DNA of 18,187 bases, taken from Rhodothermia bacterium (GTDB lineage: Bacteria > Bacteroidota > Rhodothermia > Rhodothermales > JABDKH01). The notes below the pieces were generated by a model. It did not search any database. It saw only the letters and a program-made list of their open reading frames with translations, and was not told the DNA's origin. Position 1 is the stretch's first letter. Each line of letters begins with the position of its first letter. The translations under genes were made by a program, and so were the position numbers. Shown here in pieces: positions 1 through 7,664 of the stretch. The stretch lies in contig JAHHLP010000331.1 of assembly GCA_018679295.1 (NCBI GenBank), forward strand, positions 1 through 18,187. The letters run 5' to 3'.

Positions 1-2
1 TC

Positions 3-941
3 CAGGTGCGCGACCCGTTTGCCGATTGGTTTTCCGATCCGGTCTTCGAGCAGTTCTTCGGGCGACGCCGACAGAGACAGGTTGAGCAGCAGGTCAAGGG
101 CCTCGGATCCGGATTCGTGATCTCGCCCGATGGCTTTATTGTTACGAATGACCATGTCGTCGGACGAGCAACCAAGATCACCGTGTCGTTTCCCGACGGG
201 GAAACGTACGACGCCGAACTCGTGGGTACGGATGAGGCTACCGACATCGCCGTGCTAAAGATTGAGGCAGAGACGGATTTGCCATACCTGACCTTCAGTG
301 ACCTTGAGCAACCAATCGTGGGCGAGTGGGCTATAGCGCTCGGCAACCCGTTCGGCCTATTCCAGGCGTCGGAGCCGACAGTGACGGTTGGCGTGGTAAG
401 TGCCGTAGACCGGGATTTCTCGGTCCAGCAAGGACGCATCTACAGAGACATGATTCAGACTGATGCGTCGATTAATCGCGGTAACTCGGGCGGTCCTCTC
501 CTGAACGCTGTTGGAGAGGTGATTGGTGTCAATACCTTCATCTACACCGAAGGGGGTGGCTCGGTTGGCTTGGGCTTCGCCGTGCCATCAGGCAAAGCGC
601 TCCGCATCATCGACGAGTTGAAAGAACGCGGGTCGGTAGACCGGTCGTACTACACCGGTTTATACGGGATAAGCGTCGACGCCCGAATCGCGCGGGCCGT
701 GGGTCTGGATACGGCCCTCGGCGTGTTTGTTCAGGATGTGGATCCGAACTCACCGGCGGAACGCGCCGGCTTTCTCGCCTACGACGTGATCGTAAACGTC
801 CAGGGAGAGCCCGTCGCGGACCGTAATGACTTCGTGGCTCGTATCTACGATTTCAGGCCCGGTGACACGATTACCCTTGACGTGGTACGAGGCGGAGAAA
901 TTCGCAAGCTGGACATGCAGATCGGGCGCCGTACGGGGTAG
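3..941 (+). CDS. htrA: HtrA/Deg-family periplasmic serine protease, 3' part (5' end outside window)
   Basis: Trypsin-like serine endoprotease of the HtrA/DegP/DegQ/DegS family, which degrades or chaperones misfolded envelope proteins. The frame is open to the window edge, so the signal peptide and true start are missing; a GTG at 6 is only an apparent start. Numbering from that GTG, the catalytic triad is visible: His50 in TNDHVV, Asp80 in TDIAVLK and Ser161 in RGNSGGPL. One PDZ domain covers about residues 213-305 (GISVDARIA, then VDPNSPAERAGF and the hydrophobic core after it), and the protein ends shortly after it. Family members have one (DegS-like) or two (DegP/DegQ) PDZ domains; this one has only one, as in many HtrA proteins outside Proteobacteria. 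A lipoprotein gene follows after 11 bases, so the two may be co-transcribed. Family is certain; the exact subtype is not. Confidence 0.95.
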   Translation, partial: QVRDPFADWFSDPVFEQFFGRRRQRQVEQQVKGLGSGFVISPDGFIVTNDHVVGRATKITVSFPDGETYDAELVGTDEATDIAVLKIEAETDLPYLTFSDLEQPIVGEWAIALGNPFGLFQASEPTVTVGVVSAVDRDFSVQQGRIYRDMIQTDASINRGNSGGPLLNAVGEVIGVNTFIYTEGGGSVGLGFAVPSGKALRIIDELKERGSVDRSYYTGLYGISVDARIARAVGLDTALGVFVQDVDPNSPAERAGFLAYDVIVNVQGEPVADRNDFVARIYDFRPGDTITLDVVRGGEIRKLDMQIGRRTG

Positions 942-952
942 GCCGGGCCAGA

Positions 953-1996
953 ATGAACACCGATTCGCTGCCTCGACATCTTCCCTTCTCTGTCGCAGCC
1001 ATCCTCCTTTCACTCGTGATCTCAGGATGCCTGCCGTCGTCCTGTAATCGAACCGAGTCGCGAGCGGTTACCTCGGCTGACTCGACCTCGCGCTCCATTG
1101 CAACCGGCATGCCGGTTGATACGCTTGCGCTCGTATGGTCATCCAGCGGATCTGACGAATGGACGCTCGATTACCCGCGAACATTGCTCTTTGATAACAG
1201 CGGGCATCTTTGGGTGTCGGACTCCGGAACCGACAGGGTCATCCGCTTTGGCGCCACCGAAGACTCCCTCGAGGTCTTCGAAAGCGACCTGTTTTCATAT
1301 CCCTATCTCGCGGGCGCCTCCGGCGACTCCATTTTCGTGTTCAGCCCTGGTCGCCAACGTGTCCAGCAAATAGTCGACCACGAAATCACGGACATGCTCG
1401 TCACTCCTTCACCGCCAAAGGCCGGCTTGCTCCAGTACGTTCATGTCACGCCCAAGGGTAGCGCTTTCGTTAAGCTGATTGGGGACGACTTCGAGCCCTA
1501 CGTCGCGAGGCTCGGTCGCGATGGCGGGGAGATATGGCGACACGTACTGGACCGGCCTCTTTGGACCCTGGCCGGCAACCTGAGAAGCTGGGGAGATACA
1601 CTGCTCAGCCTGCGAGGCTACCAGCCTTCGGTCGACCTCCTACGGCACGACGGCACCGCCGATTCCCTGCGCCTTACAGGGTTTGATTCACCGATGCTTG
1701 CGCGTACCCGACTGTTTGCAGCGGGCAGCATCGATCAACCGCCCTTGCTGTCGGCAGCGGCCTCAAGCCTCAAAGACGAACTGTACGTGCTGAACATGCG
1801 CCCCGGGTGGCTGCGAGTCGATGTGTACGATCGGGGCGGTAGACTGAAGGCCGTTCTCACGCAGCCAGACCCTGGTTTCAACAAACAGTTCTACCCGACC
1901 GACATCGCCGTCAGACAGGTTGACGGGGTGATTGACGTCGCCATCTCCGTTGTAGAGCCGCGACCCCGCGTCGACTTCTACCGCTGGCACCGATGA
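953..1996 (+). CDS. Lipoprotein with NHL/6-bladed beta-propeller-like fold
   Basis: Predicted 347-residue lipoprotein. The N-terminus has a hydrophobic stretch (about residues 12-24) ending in the lipobox VISGC with lipidated Cys26, so it should be membrane-anchored. The mature part looks like an NHL or 6-bladed propeller: an N-terminal blade with RTLLFDNSGHLWVSDSG followed by TDRVIRFG is typical of NHL-type repeats, and later segments such as LYVLNMRPGWLRVDVYDRGG and the closing PTDIAVRQVDGVIDVAIS fit the same style. No catalytic residues are recognisable. Such propellers often serve as binding or scaffold domains, but no ligand can be named. The ATG at 953 is chosen because it gives the signal peptide directly; the gene starts 11 bases after the HtrA stop, which suggests a shared transcript. 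The propeller call comes from sequence style only and is moderately secure. Confidence 0.8.
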   Translation: MNTDSLPRHLPFSVAAILLSLVISGCLPSSCNRTESRAVTSADSTSRSIATGMPVDTLALVWSSSGSDEWTLDYPRTLLFDNSGHLWVSDSGTDRVIRFGATEDSLEVFESDLFSYPYLAGASGDSIFVFSPGRQRVQQIVDHEITDMLVTPSPPKAGLLQYVHVTPKGSAFVKLIGDDFEPYVARLGRDGGEIWRHVLDRPLWTLAGNLRSWGDTLLSLRGYQPSVDLLRHDGTADSLRLTGFDSPMLARTRLFAAGSIDQPPLLSAAASSLKDELYVLNMRPGWLRVDVYDRGGRLKAVLTQPDPGFNKQFYPTDIAVRQVDGVIDVAISVVEPRPRVDFYRWHR

Positions 1997-2090
1997 AAGC
2001 GGTTCGCAGCCGGTCTCCACTGACAAAGACCTCGGGAACTGCCTCAGACACCTCGCGTGCTAATCTGCCCCTCTAACCAATTGGCTCGAT

Positions 2091-3605
2091 ATGAACCCGA
2101 CCATCCGGGATGCTAAGACGCTGGGAGACCTGAAAAGGCTGCGCTACGTGACCAGAACGGTCAAGGATGAGTTGCGCATCAACCTGATTCAGAGACTCCA
2201 GCAGGGCGAAGACGTATTCCCCGGGATACTGGGCTTCGATCAGTCGGTGAAGCCGCAAATCTACAATGCGATTCTCGGCCGCCACGACATGATCCTTCTC
2301 GGCCTCAGGGGACAGGCCAAGAGCCGGATCATTCGAATGCTTCCAACGCTGCTGGACGAATACGTCCCGGTAATCGAGGGCAGCGAGATCAACGACGACC
2401 CGTTCAATCCCATCTCAAAGTTCGGCCGCAACATCGTCGATGAGATGGGCGACCACACGCCGATACGCTGGCTTGACCGGTCCCAGCGTTATGGTGAGAA
2501 GCTCGCGACGCCCGACACCACAATGGCCGACCTGATAGGTGACATCGACCCGATCAAAGCGGCCAACAAACGGCTGACGTACGCGGACGAAGAGGTCATT
2601 CATTTTGGAATCATACCGCGGACGAATCGGGGAATCTTTGCCATCAACGAGTTGCCAGACCTACAGCCACGTATCCAGGTCGGACTGCTCAACGTGATGG
2701 AAGAGCAGGACATCCAGATTCGCGGCTTTAACGTCCGGTTCGCGCTCGACGTGATGATGGTGTTTACTGCGAATCCGGAGGACTACACGAATCGCGGAAA
2801 CATCATAACGCCCCTCAAGGATCGTATCGACAGCCAGATCATTACGCACTATCCGCGTTCGATAGATACGGGAATCGAGATAACCCGCCAGGAGGCATGG
2901 GAAGACAGGGACGGATGTGCTCCGGCGGTAACGGTTCCCCACTTGTTTCGGGAGATCATCGAGTTTGTGGCCATCGAGGCAAGGAAAAGCGAATACGTTG
3001 ACCAAAAGTCGGGAGTATCCGTAAGGCTGACGAGGGCCGCACTGGAAAACCTCGTGTCGGCTGCTGAACGTCGCGCAATCATTAACAGCGAGACGTCGAC
3101 GGTCACGAGAATCTCTGATCTGTACTTCCTTGAGCCCGCCATCACCGGGAAGGTCGAACTGGTTTATGAAGGCGAACAGGAAGGCGCGCAAAACGTTGCG
3201 CGAATGCTGCTTGGGCGTGCCGTCAAGGCAGTATTCAGCCGTCATTTCCCGAATCCGTCGGACAAGAATACCGGCCGATCGCCCTATCAGCCGATCCTGT
3301 CGTGGTTTGCCGAAGGCAACAACCTCGAGCTCGCACCAGAATTAAGTATTCAGGACTTCGTTGCGAAGCTCGATTCGGTCTCCGGCCTGCGCGAATTTGT
3401 TCGCAAGCATTCGGCTCCGGACTCGCCGGAGGAAACAGCCGTGGCCATGGAGTTTGTGATCGAAGCTCTTCATCAGCATTCGCTGCTGGGCAAGGACTTC
3501 CTGCATGAGGGTCAGAAGTACTCCGACATGATGGGTTCTATGCTGTCGTCGCTCGGCGCCCTTGACGACGATGACGAGGCCGAAGACTACGATGAACCCT
3601 ACTAG
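2091..3605 (+). CDS. MoxR/magnesium-chelatase-like AAA+ ATPase
   Basis: A 504-residue AAA+ ATPase of the kind often labelled magnesium chelatase or sigma-54-interacting ATPase. The P-loop is GLRGQAKS at residues 71-78, with Ala where most Walker A motifs have Gly. The Walker B position is IFAINE at 182-187, with Asn-Glu in place of the usual Asp-Glu. Sensor 1 is probably Asn228 in VFTANPEDYTNRG, followed by PLKDRID at 241-247, which resembles the region carrying the arginine finger in MoxR proteins. The C-terminus is strongly acidic (LDDDDEAEDYDE). MoxR-type ATPases generally act with a VWA-domain protein to assemble or remodel metal or protein complexes. No VWA gene follows here; the next gene, 21 bases on, is an acetyltransferase. 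It sits 94 bases after the lipoprotein gene, so it may start its own transcript, although I found no convincing promoter. The substrate is unknown. Confidence 0.88.
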   Translation: MNPTIRDAKTLGDLKRLRYVTRTVKDELRINLIQRLQQGEDVFPGILGFDQSVKPQIYNAILGRHDMILLGLRGQAKSRIIRMLPTLLDEYVPVIEGSEINDDPFNPISKFGRNIVDEMGDHTPIRWLDRSQRYGEKLATPDTTMADLIGDIDPIKAANKRLTYADEEVIHFGIIPRTNRGIFAINELPDLQPRIQVGLLNVMEEQDIQIRGFNVRFALDVMMVFTANPEDYTNRGNIITPLKDRIDSQIITHYPRSIDTGIEITRQEAWEDRDGCAPAVTVPHLFREIIEFVAIEARKSEYVDQKSGVSVRLTRAALENLVSAAERRAIINSETSTVTRISDLYFLEPAITGKVELVYEGEQEGAQNVARMLLGRAVKAVFSRHFPNPSDKNTGRSPYQPILSWFAEGNNLELAPELSIQDFVAKLDSVSGLREFVRKHSAPDSPEETAVAMEFVIEALHQHSLLGKDFLHEGQKYSDMMGSMLSSLGALDDDDEAEDYDEPY

Positions 3606-3626
3606 TCAGTACGCTCGAGTACGGGC

Positions 3627-4154
3627 ATGGACGACCACTTCATTGTAAGAGACGCATCACCAGCAGACGCGCCTGCGCTGTGCCAACTGATCAGGGAGTT
3701 AGCAGAATTCGAGCGGCTGGCCGAACACGCGCGTCCCGATCCGGCTAAGCTTGCGCGTCACCTCGGTGAGATGAGTGGTCCCCGCTGCGAAGCTCTTTTG
3801 GCGGAGGATCCGGCGGGCGGGTCGGTCGGTTTTGCCTTGTATTTTCCGACCTACTCTACCTTCTTAACAGGTTGGGGAGTGTATCTGGAGGACCTCTTCG
3901 TGCGGCCCTCGTTTCGGGGCCGCGGCATCGGCCAAGCACTCCTGTCAGCGGTGGCCCAGCGGGCCGTGTCCCGCGGTGGTGATCGACTTGACCTAAGCGT
4001 ACTGGATTGGAATACGCGGGCGATCGAATTCTATCGCAAGTACGGCGCGGTCCCGATGGACGATTGGACCACGATGCGGTTCACCGGCTCGGCGCTGGTC
4101 AATTTGGCGCAAAACAAGGCTAGCGCGTCGAGACAATCTGCCCCTGGGGAGTGA
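3627..4154 (+). CDS. GNAT N-acetyltransferase, spermidine/thialysine acetyltransferase-like
   Basis: A 175-residue GCN5-related acetyltransferase that should transfer acetyl from acetyl-CoA to a primary amine. It is one compact GNAT domain. The opening IVRDASPADAPALCQLIREL plus EFERLAEH resembles the spermidine/spermine and thialysine N-acetyltransferase group (SAT1/SAT2-like). The acetyl-CoA pyrophosphate loop is RGRGIG at 97-102, preceded by strand 4 YLEDLFVRPSF. The segment LDLSVLDWNTRAIEFYRKYGA at about 121-141 is the conserved strand-5/helix-4 region of this subgroup. The exact amine substrate cannot be read from sequence. The gene begins 21 bases after the MoxR-like ATPase, and its last 35 bases overlap the 3' end of a convergent small gene. 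Family assignment is firm; substrate is inference. Confidence 0.92.
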   Translation: MDDHFIVRDASPADAPALCQLIRELAEFERLAEHARPDPAKLARHLGEMSGPRCEALLAEDPAGGSVGFALYFPTYSTFLTGWGVYLEDLFVRPSFRGRGIGQALLSAVAQRAVSRGGDRLDLSVLDWNTRAIEFYRKYGAVPMDDWTTMRFTGSALVNLAQNKASASRQSAPGE

Positions 4155-4359
4155 TGCGTTCGCCCGGGCCAGGCCTGCGCGTCGGGAATTGAGAGATGGA
4201 AACGTTGGGGTCGCGATCTTTTGCCACATAGTGGGTGTGACTTCCATGCGGGACCTCGAAATAGTGCTTTTTGTCGAAGACTCCAAGCGAATCGATCAGT
4301 GCAATGGCGAGAATCGCCCCAAGCACGATATACAACCCCAACTTCAGTTTCGGCTTCAT
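4120..4359 (-). CDS. Small histidine-rich single-span membrane protein, unknown function
   Basis: A 79-residue protein with a basic N-terminus (MKPKLKLG), one hydrophobic transmembrane or uncleaved signal segment at about residues 9-27, and a soluble tail. The tail has four histidines in a short stretch (His32, His38, His41, His43 in HYFEVPHGSHTHYV) and then a Pro/Gly-rich part FPTRRPGPGERITPQGQIV. The clustered histidines could bind a metal, but this is speculation. Support for a real gene is a good Shine-Dalgarno (GAAGAGGA, complement of 4366-4373) six bases before the ATG, a well-formed membrane segment with lysines on the inside, and a slot between two plus-strand genes. It overlaps the 3' end of the acetyltransferase by 35 bases and is divergent from the receptor gene. 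I do not recognise the family. Confidence 0.7.
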   Translation of the reverse strand: MKPKLKLGLYIVLGAILAIALIDSLGVFDKKHYFEVPHGSHTHYVAKDRDPNVSISQFPTRRPGPGERITPQGQIVSTR

Positions 4360-4365
4360 AACTGT

Positions 4366-4373
4366 TCCTCTTC
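4366..4373 (-). promoter_or_regulatory. Ribosome binding site of the small membrane protein gene
   Basis: On the minus strand the sequence reads GAAGAGGA followed by six bases and then the ATG at 4359. This is the clearest Shine-Dalgarno sequence in the window, where most genes have weak ones, and it supports translation of this short gene from that ATG. Confidence 0.6.
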
Positions 4374-4399
4374 AGCCTCCGGCAACACCATCGTATACT
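4371..4399 (+). promoter_or_regulatory. Candidate sigma-70-like promoter for the first receptor module
   Basis: TATACT at 4394-4399 matches the -10 consensus at five of six bases. Seventeen bases upstream is TTCAGC at 4371-4376, a poor -35 (three of six). Transcription would begin near 4406, leaving about 40 bases of leader before the TTG start at 4448 proposed for the receptor. It lies in the divergent gap between the small minus-strand gene and the receptor. Bacteroidota promoters often deviate from this consensus, so the call is tentative. Confidence 0.3.
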
Positions 4400-4447
4400 G
4401 ACTCCGCGAAGGGTGTTTCCCCCCAAGAGGTAGCTTTTTGGTACCAC

Positions 4448-6706
4448 TTGATTCGACTTGGCAACATATTCTCACTTCCTTCACTGCAGCGCTTGCTTGC
4501 GCTGTGTCTAATTACCCTTTCACCACTTGGCTCGTCCATCGCCTCGGCACAGTGGGCGAGCATTCGCGGCCGGGTTACGGACGTCAAAGACGGCCAGCCC
4601 TTGCCGGGTGTTCACGTCGTGATCGGCGAGGCGGGATCGTCAACAGGGACGATTACGAACCGTGACGGGTACTACATCATTGCAAGAGTGCGACCCGGGG
4701 AATACGAAGTCACCTTCTCATACGTCGGGTATTCACCTGCCTCCCGGACCGTCTCGCTCAATTTCGACCAGGTGGAGCACGTGAACGTGTCTCTGGAGCC
4801 TGACCTGACAACGCTGAACGAGGTTGTCGTGGAGACGGCCAGACCGGAGCACGAGCATACAGGTTCTGCCGGATTTCTCACTGTCCGTCCGTCCGATCTG
4901 GAGCGCATTCCGCTACCCGGCCTGTCCGCTGATCTCGCCGGCTACCTGACCTCGGTACCCGGGATTACCACGGCCGGAGATCAGGGCGGACAACTTTATG
5001 TACGTGGTGGAACCCCGACGCAGAACCTGTTTCTTCTGGACGGCATCCCAATTTATCAGCCGATGCATATCGTCGGGTTCTACTCGGCATTCCCCGCAGA
5101 GATTGTCTCCTTTTCCAACATCTATGCGGGCGGTTTTGGGTCGCGTTACGGCGGACGACTTTCCTCGGTGGTCGACGTGTCCAGCCGAAATGGCAGCAAA
5201 CGGCGAGTAGTAGGAGCGGCATCTATTGCGCCGTTTCTGGGTTCGGTGCGTGCGGAAATTCCGCTCCTGAGAGACAAGATTTCCATCGTAGCATCGGTCA
5301 GGGAGTCCGTCATCGAAAGGATCGCTCCCGAGGTTCTGAGTGAGGAGCTTCCGTATCGGTTTGGTGATCGGTTTGCCAAGTTCCACGCGTTTCTTAACGA
5401 AACGAGTCATGTCGCAATCACAGCGATCTCCACCACAGATCAGGGCAACGTGGCGGGAGCAACGGGCCTGGCCAACGACATCCGGTGGGAGAACAAGGCT
5501 GTCGGCGCCCGCTATTTCTATCTCGCTCAGACTTTCCCCGTCCTAACTGAGCTCCTCGTGTCGGTCTCGAGCTTCGAGATGCAGAGCGGGCCGACGGAGG
5601 CCCCCGATCAGACATCGCGCGTCAGCGGCTTCAACGGAGCCATCAACTTTGGGTATCTACTCGGATCGTGGGAAGCGCACTTCGGCCTCTTCGCTCAGAG
5701 CACTGGCTATCGATACAATCTCGACGAACGGAATTCGGACGACGAACAGGAGTTCATTGCGGAGGGCGGGACGTACATGGATCTCCGTTTCTTCCTCCGC
5801 GACGGTCTATCGATTGAGCCGGGGTTCCGCATTCACTCCTATGCAAGCCGCGGGCAGGTATTTGCCGAACCCCGATTCCGTGCGTCATGGAGTCCAAAAT
5901 CAGCACCGTGGGGGAGCACGTTCAGCTTCGCCGCCGGCCTGTACCACCAGCAGACAGTGGGCGTGACGAGCGACCGGATTGTTACCGACGTGTTCACCGC
6001 TTGGGCCCCTTCCCCACCATTTCGAGACGTGCCCCGATCAACACACTTCATCGTCGGCTGGAGCGGGAGGCCGCTTGCCGGCGTCTCGGCAACGGTTGAG
6101 ACCTATAGAAAACTGATCGACCATCTTGCTTTCCCCGAAGTCAGCGAATCGGTCCGCCCGGACACGCAGTTTCTAACTGTAGAAGGAGTCTCAAACGGTG
6201 TCGATCTACAACTTGAGGTGACTCGCCGCCGGTGGTTCGGCAAAGTCGGGTATGGCATCTCAAGCGTGATCTATGAGGCCGACGGCGAAAAGTTCAGACC
6301 GCCCCACGACCGAAGACATCAACTCAGCTCTGCGTTTGGGTTGTCTCTCGGCCTCATTAGGATCCGGCTGGGATGGCAGTACGGCTCCGGACTGCCGTTC
6401 ACCCAACTTGCGGGATTCTATGACGACATCCCTATCGACGTAAGCTCGCGCGATTTCCATACGAGCCCGGGCGAACCGTCCATCGCGCTTGGAGAGTCGT
6501 TTGGTGGCAGACTGCCTGCATACCACCGGCTGGATGTATCGATCGAGCGCACGTTCACATGGCCGATTGTCGAGGCTACCGTCCAGCTCGGCGCAGTCAA
6601 CGCGTACGACCGTTCAAACCTTTTTGATCTTGATCTCTTCTCGGCTGAGAGGGTGAATCAATTGCCCGTCATACCAACCGTCGGACTGAAAATCGAGGTC
6701 AAGTGA
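4448..6706 (+). CDS. TonB-dependent outer-membrane receptor, module copy 1
   Basis: A TonB-dependent receptor of 752 residues that should import an unidentified ligand across the outer membrane using TonB energy. The frame is open upstream to a TTG at 4271, but starts there or at the ATG at 4304 overlap the divergent small gene and give no signal peptide at the N-terminus. A TTG at 4448 yields a proper one (MIRLGNIFSLPSLQRLLALC onward, cleavage after ASA near residue 34). Domains: signal 1-34; carboxypeptidase-regulatory-like domain about 38-122 (IRGRVTDVKDGQPLPGVHV, RDGYYIIARVRPGEYEVTF); plug about 140-245 (PGITTAGDQGGQLYVRGG, IYAGGFGSRYGGRLSSVVDV); then a beta-barrel to the end. The total is short compared with SusC proteins of about 1000 residues. 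The C-terminus is VGLKIEVK, lacking the terminal aromatic common in barrels. It is paralogous to the receptor at 7665-9962 and overlaps the next lipoprotein gene by four bases. Confidence 0.93.
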   Translation: MIRLGNIFSLPSLQRLLALCLITLSPLGSSIASAQWASIRGRVTDVKDGQPLPGVHVVIGEAGSSTGTITNRDGYYIIARVRPGEYEVTFSYVGYSPASRTVSLNFDQVEHVNVSLEPDLTTLNEVVVETARPEHEHTGSAGFLTVRPSDLERIPLPGLSADLAGYLTSVPGITTAGDQGGQLYVRGGTPTQNLFLLDGIPIYQPMHIVGFYSAFPAEIVSFSNIYAGGFGSRYGGRLSSVVDVSSRNGSKRRVVGAASIAPFLGSVRAEIPLLRDKISIVASVRESVIERIAPEVLSEELPYRFGDRFAKFHAFLNETSHVAITAISTTDQGNVAGATGLANDIRWENKAVGARYFYLAQTFPVLTELLVSVSSFEMQSGPTEAPDQTSRVSGFNGAINFGYLLGSWEAHFGLFAQSTGYRYNLDERNSDDEQEFIAEGGTYMDLRFFLRDGLSIEPGFRIHSYASRGQVFAEPRFRASWSPKSAPWGSTFSFAAGLYHQQTVGVTSDRIVTDVFTAWAPSPPFRDVPRSTHFIVGWSGRPLAGVSATVETYRKLIDHLAFPEVSESVRPDTQFLTVEGVSNGVDLQLEVTRRRWFGKVGYGISSVIYEADGEKFRPPHDRRHQLSSAFGLSLGLIRIRLGWQYGSGLPFTQLAGFYDDIPIDVSSRDFHTSPGEPSIALGESFGGRLPAYHRLDVSIERTFTWPIVEATVQLGAVNAYDRSNLFDLDLFSAERVNQLPVIPTVGLKIEVK

Positions 6707-7569
6707 TTCACGCAGAATCATATCGTTTTCTGCCGGTGCCAACTGTGCTCGTCATCGTGGCCTGTGGTATGATCGCCGCATGCGACACCGGTGTGGATCG
6801 GTTCTCTGATGCTGAATCCGACTTCGCGTTCAACGTATCCGGAGCCATTGCAACGGAATCGGACACGCAATTCGTACGGGTCCAGCGAATCCGAAACACG
6901 GTCGAGCCCCTTCCCGGCGACCTGAATGCCGTAGTCACGCTGTCTGAGACGAACTCCGGACGCGCGGTGACCATGACGGATTCACTGGTAAGTCTCGGCG
7001 ATGGCAACATAGACCACTTGCTATTTGCCGTCTTCGACGTGTCTGCTGGCTTTCTATATCGTCTTCGAATTGAGGGGACCGACGGGGATATTGCCACCGC
7101 CACAACCACGGTCCCGGACAAACCGTCCCTTGCCGTGGCGCCGGCAACAGTCGTCGGTGCCCGAACGACCCAAGCCGTGTCGTGGAACGGGCTGACCAAA
7201 ACGCCGGAAAATGCGGTGGTGTTCTATAGAGTGGCCCGCTCTGAGGCCGAGCAACCGCAGATCGTTGAGTTCCCATACACCCTCCGCGGCCGCCTCGTAC
7301 GAGACGGTTGGATTGCGGAGCTTCGACTGTCAGACGACCTGCGTATTGTCCGGCAACAGCTCGAAATACCTCAGGACGATGATCAAGCCGTCTTTCACGG
7401 CGTCAGCATGCGTCTTCGCATTCCGAGTCCGGAATGGTCGGGTGGTTTGGAAGGAAGAAATATCGAAGGGGGCGTTGGGTTCTTTGGTTCCGTTGGCGTA
7501 TTCACCGAGCGGTGGAATATCGGTGAAGGTGCAATCGATAATCTCGGCTTCATTAACGGCCAGCAGTGA
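6703..7569 (+). CDS. DUF4249-like outer-membrane lipoprotein partner of receptor copy 1
   Basis: A 288-residue predicted lipoprotein: hydrophobic segment at about 12-25 ending in MIAAC with lipidated Cys27. The mature part has the layout of DUF4249-type proteins: an early beta-rich region (SDTQFVRVQRI at about 54-64, then a run VVTLSETNSGR), a middle Ig-like part with ATTTVPD, and a C-terminal segment GVGFFGSVGVFTERWNI. The paralogue at 9962-10873 carries matching ADTQWVRV and GFGFVGSIGRFDAQW. The GTG start at 6703 overlaps the receptor stop (GTGA), so translation is probably coupled and the two proteins made together. By analogy with receptor-lipoprotein pairs it may cap or feed the receptor on the cell surface; that role is inference. 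The DUF4249 assignment is from style and context, not a search. Confidence 0.8.
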   Translation: MIHAESYRFLPVPTVLVIVACGMIAACDTGVDRFSDAESDFAFNVSGAIATESDTQFVRVQRIRNTVEPLPGDLNAVVTLSETNSGRAVTMTDSLVSLGDGNIDHLLFAVFDVSAGFLYRLRIEGTDGDIATATTTVPDKPSLAVAPATVVGARTTQAVSWNGLTKTPENAVVFYRVARSEAEQPQIVEFPYTLRGRLVRDGWIAELRLSDDLRIVRQQLEIPQDDDQAVFHGVSMRLRIPSPEWSGGLEGRNIEGGVGFFGSVGVFTERWNIGEGAIDNLGFINGQQ

Positions 7570-7664
7570 TCATAGACTCATCTGCTCTTTGCGCCTTTCT
7601 TATTTCCCGTCGATTGCCTTATTTCAACGCTTGCCTCACGCAGCCCCACCGAGTTGACACACGC

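Noticed and set aside
2020..2066. CTGACA and TAATCT as a promoter for the MoxR-like gene
   Set aside because: The two hexamers are 35 bases apart, far outside functional spacing.
2661..3245. 194-codon minus-strand frame within the MoxR-like ATPase
   Set aside because: Antisense to a well-supported ATPase; the translated sequence shows no domain, signal peptide or motif and is rich in Arg/His as expected of a shadow frame in GC-rich DNA.
4031..4447. 138-codon minus-strand frame overlapping the small membrane protein gene
   Set aside because: A different frame over the same bases; the 79-codon frame has the Shine-Dalgarno and membrane helix, while this one has neither.
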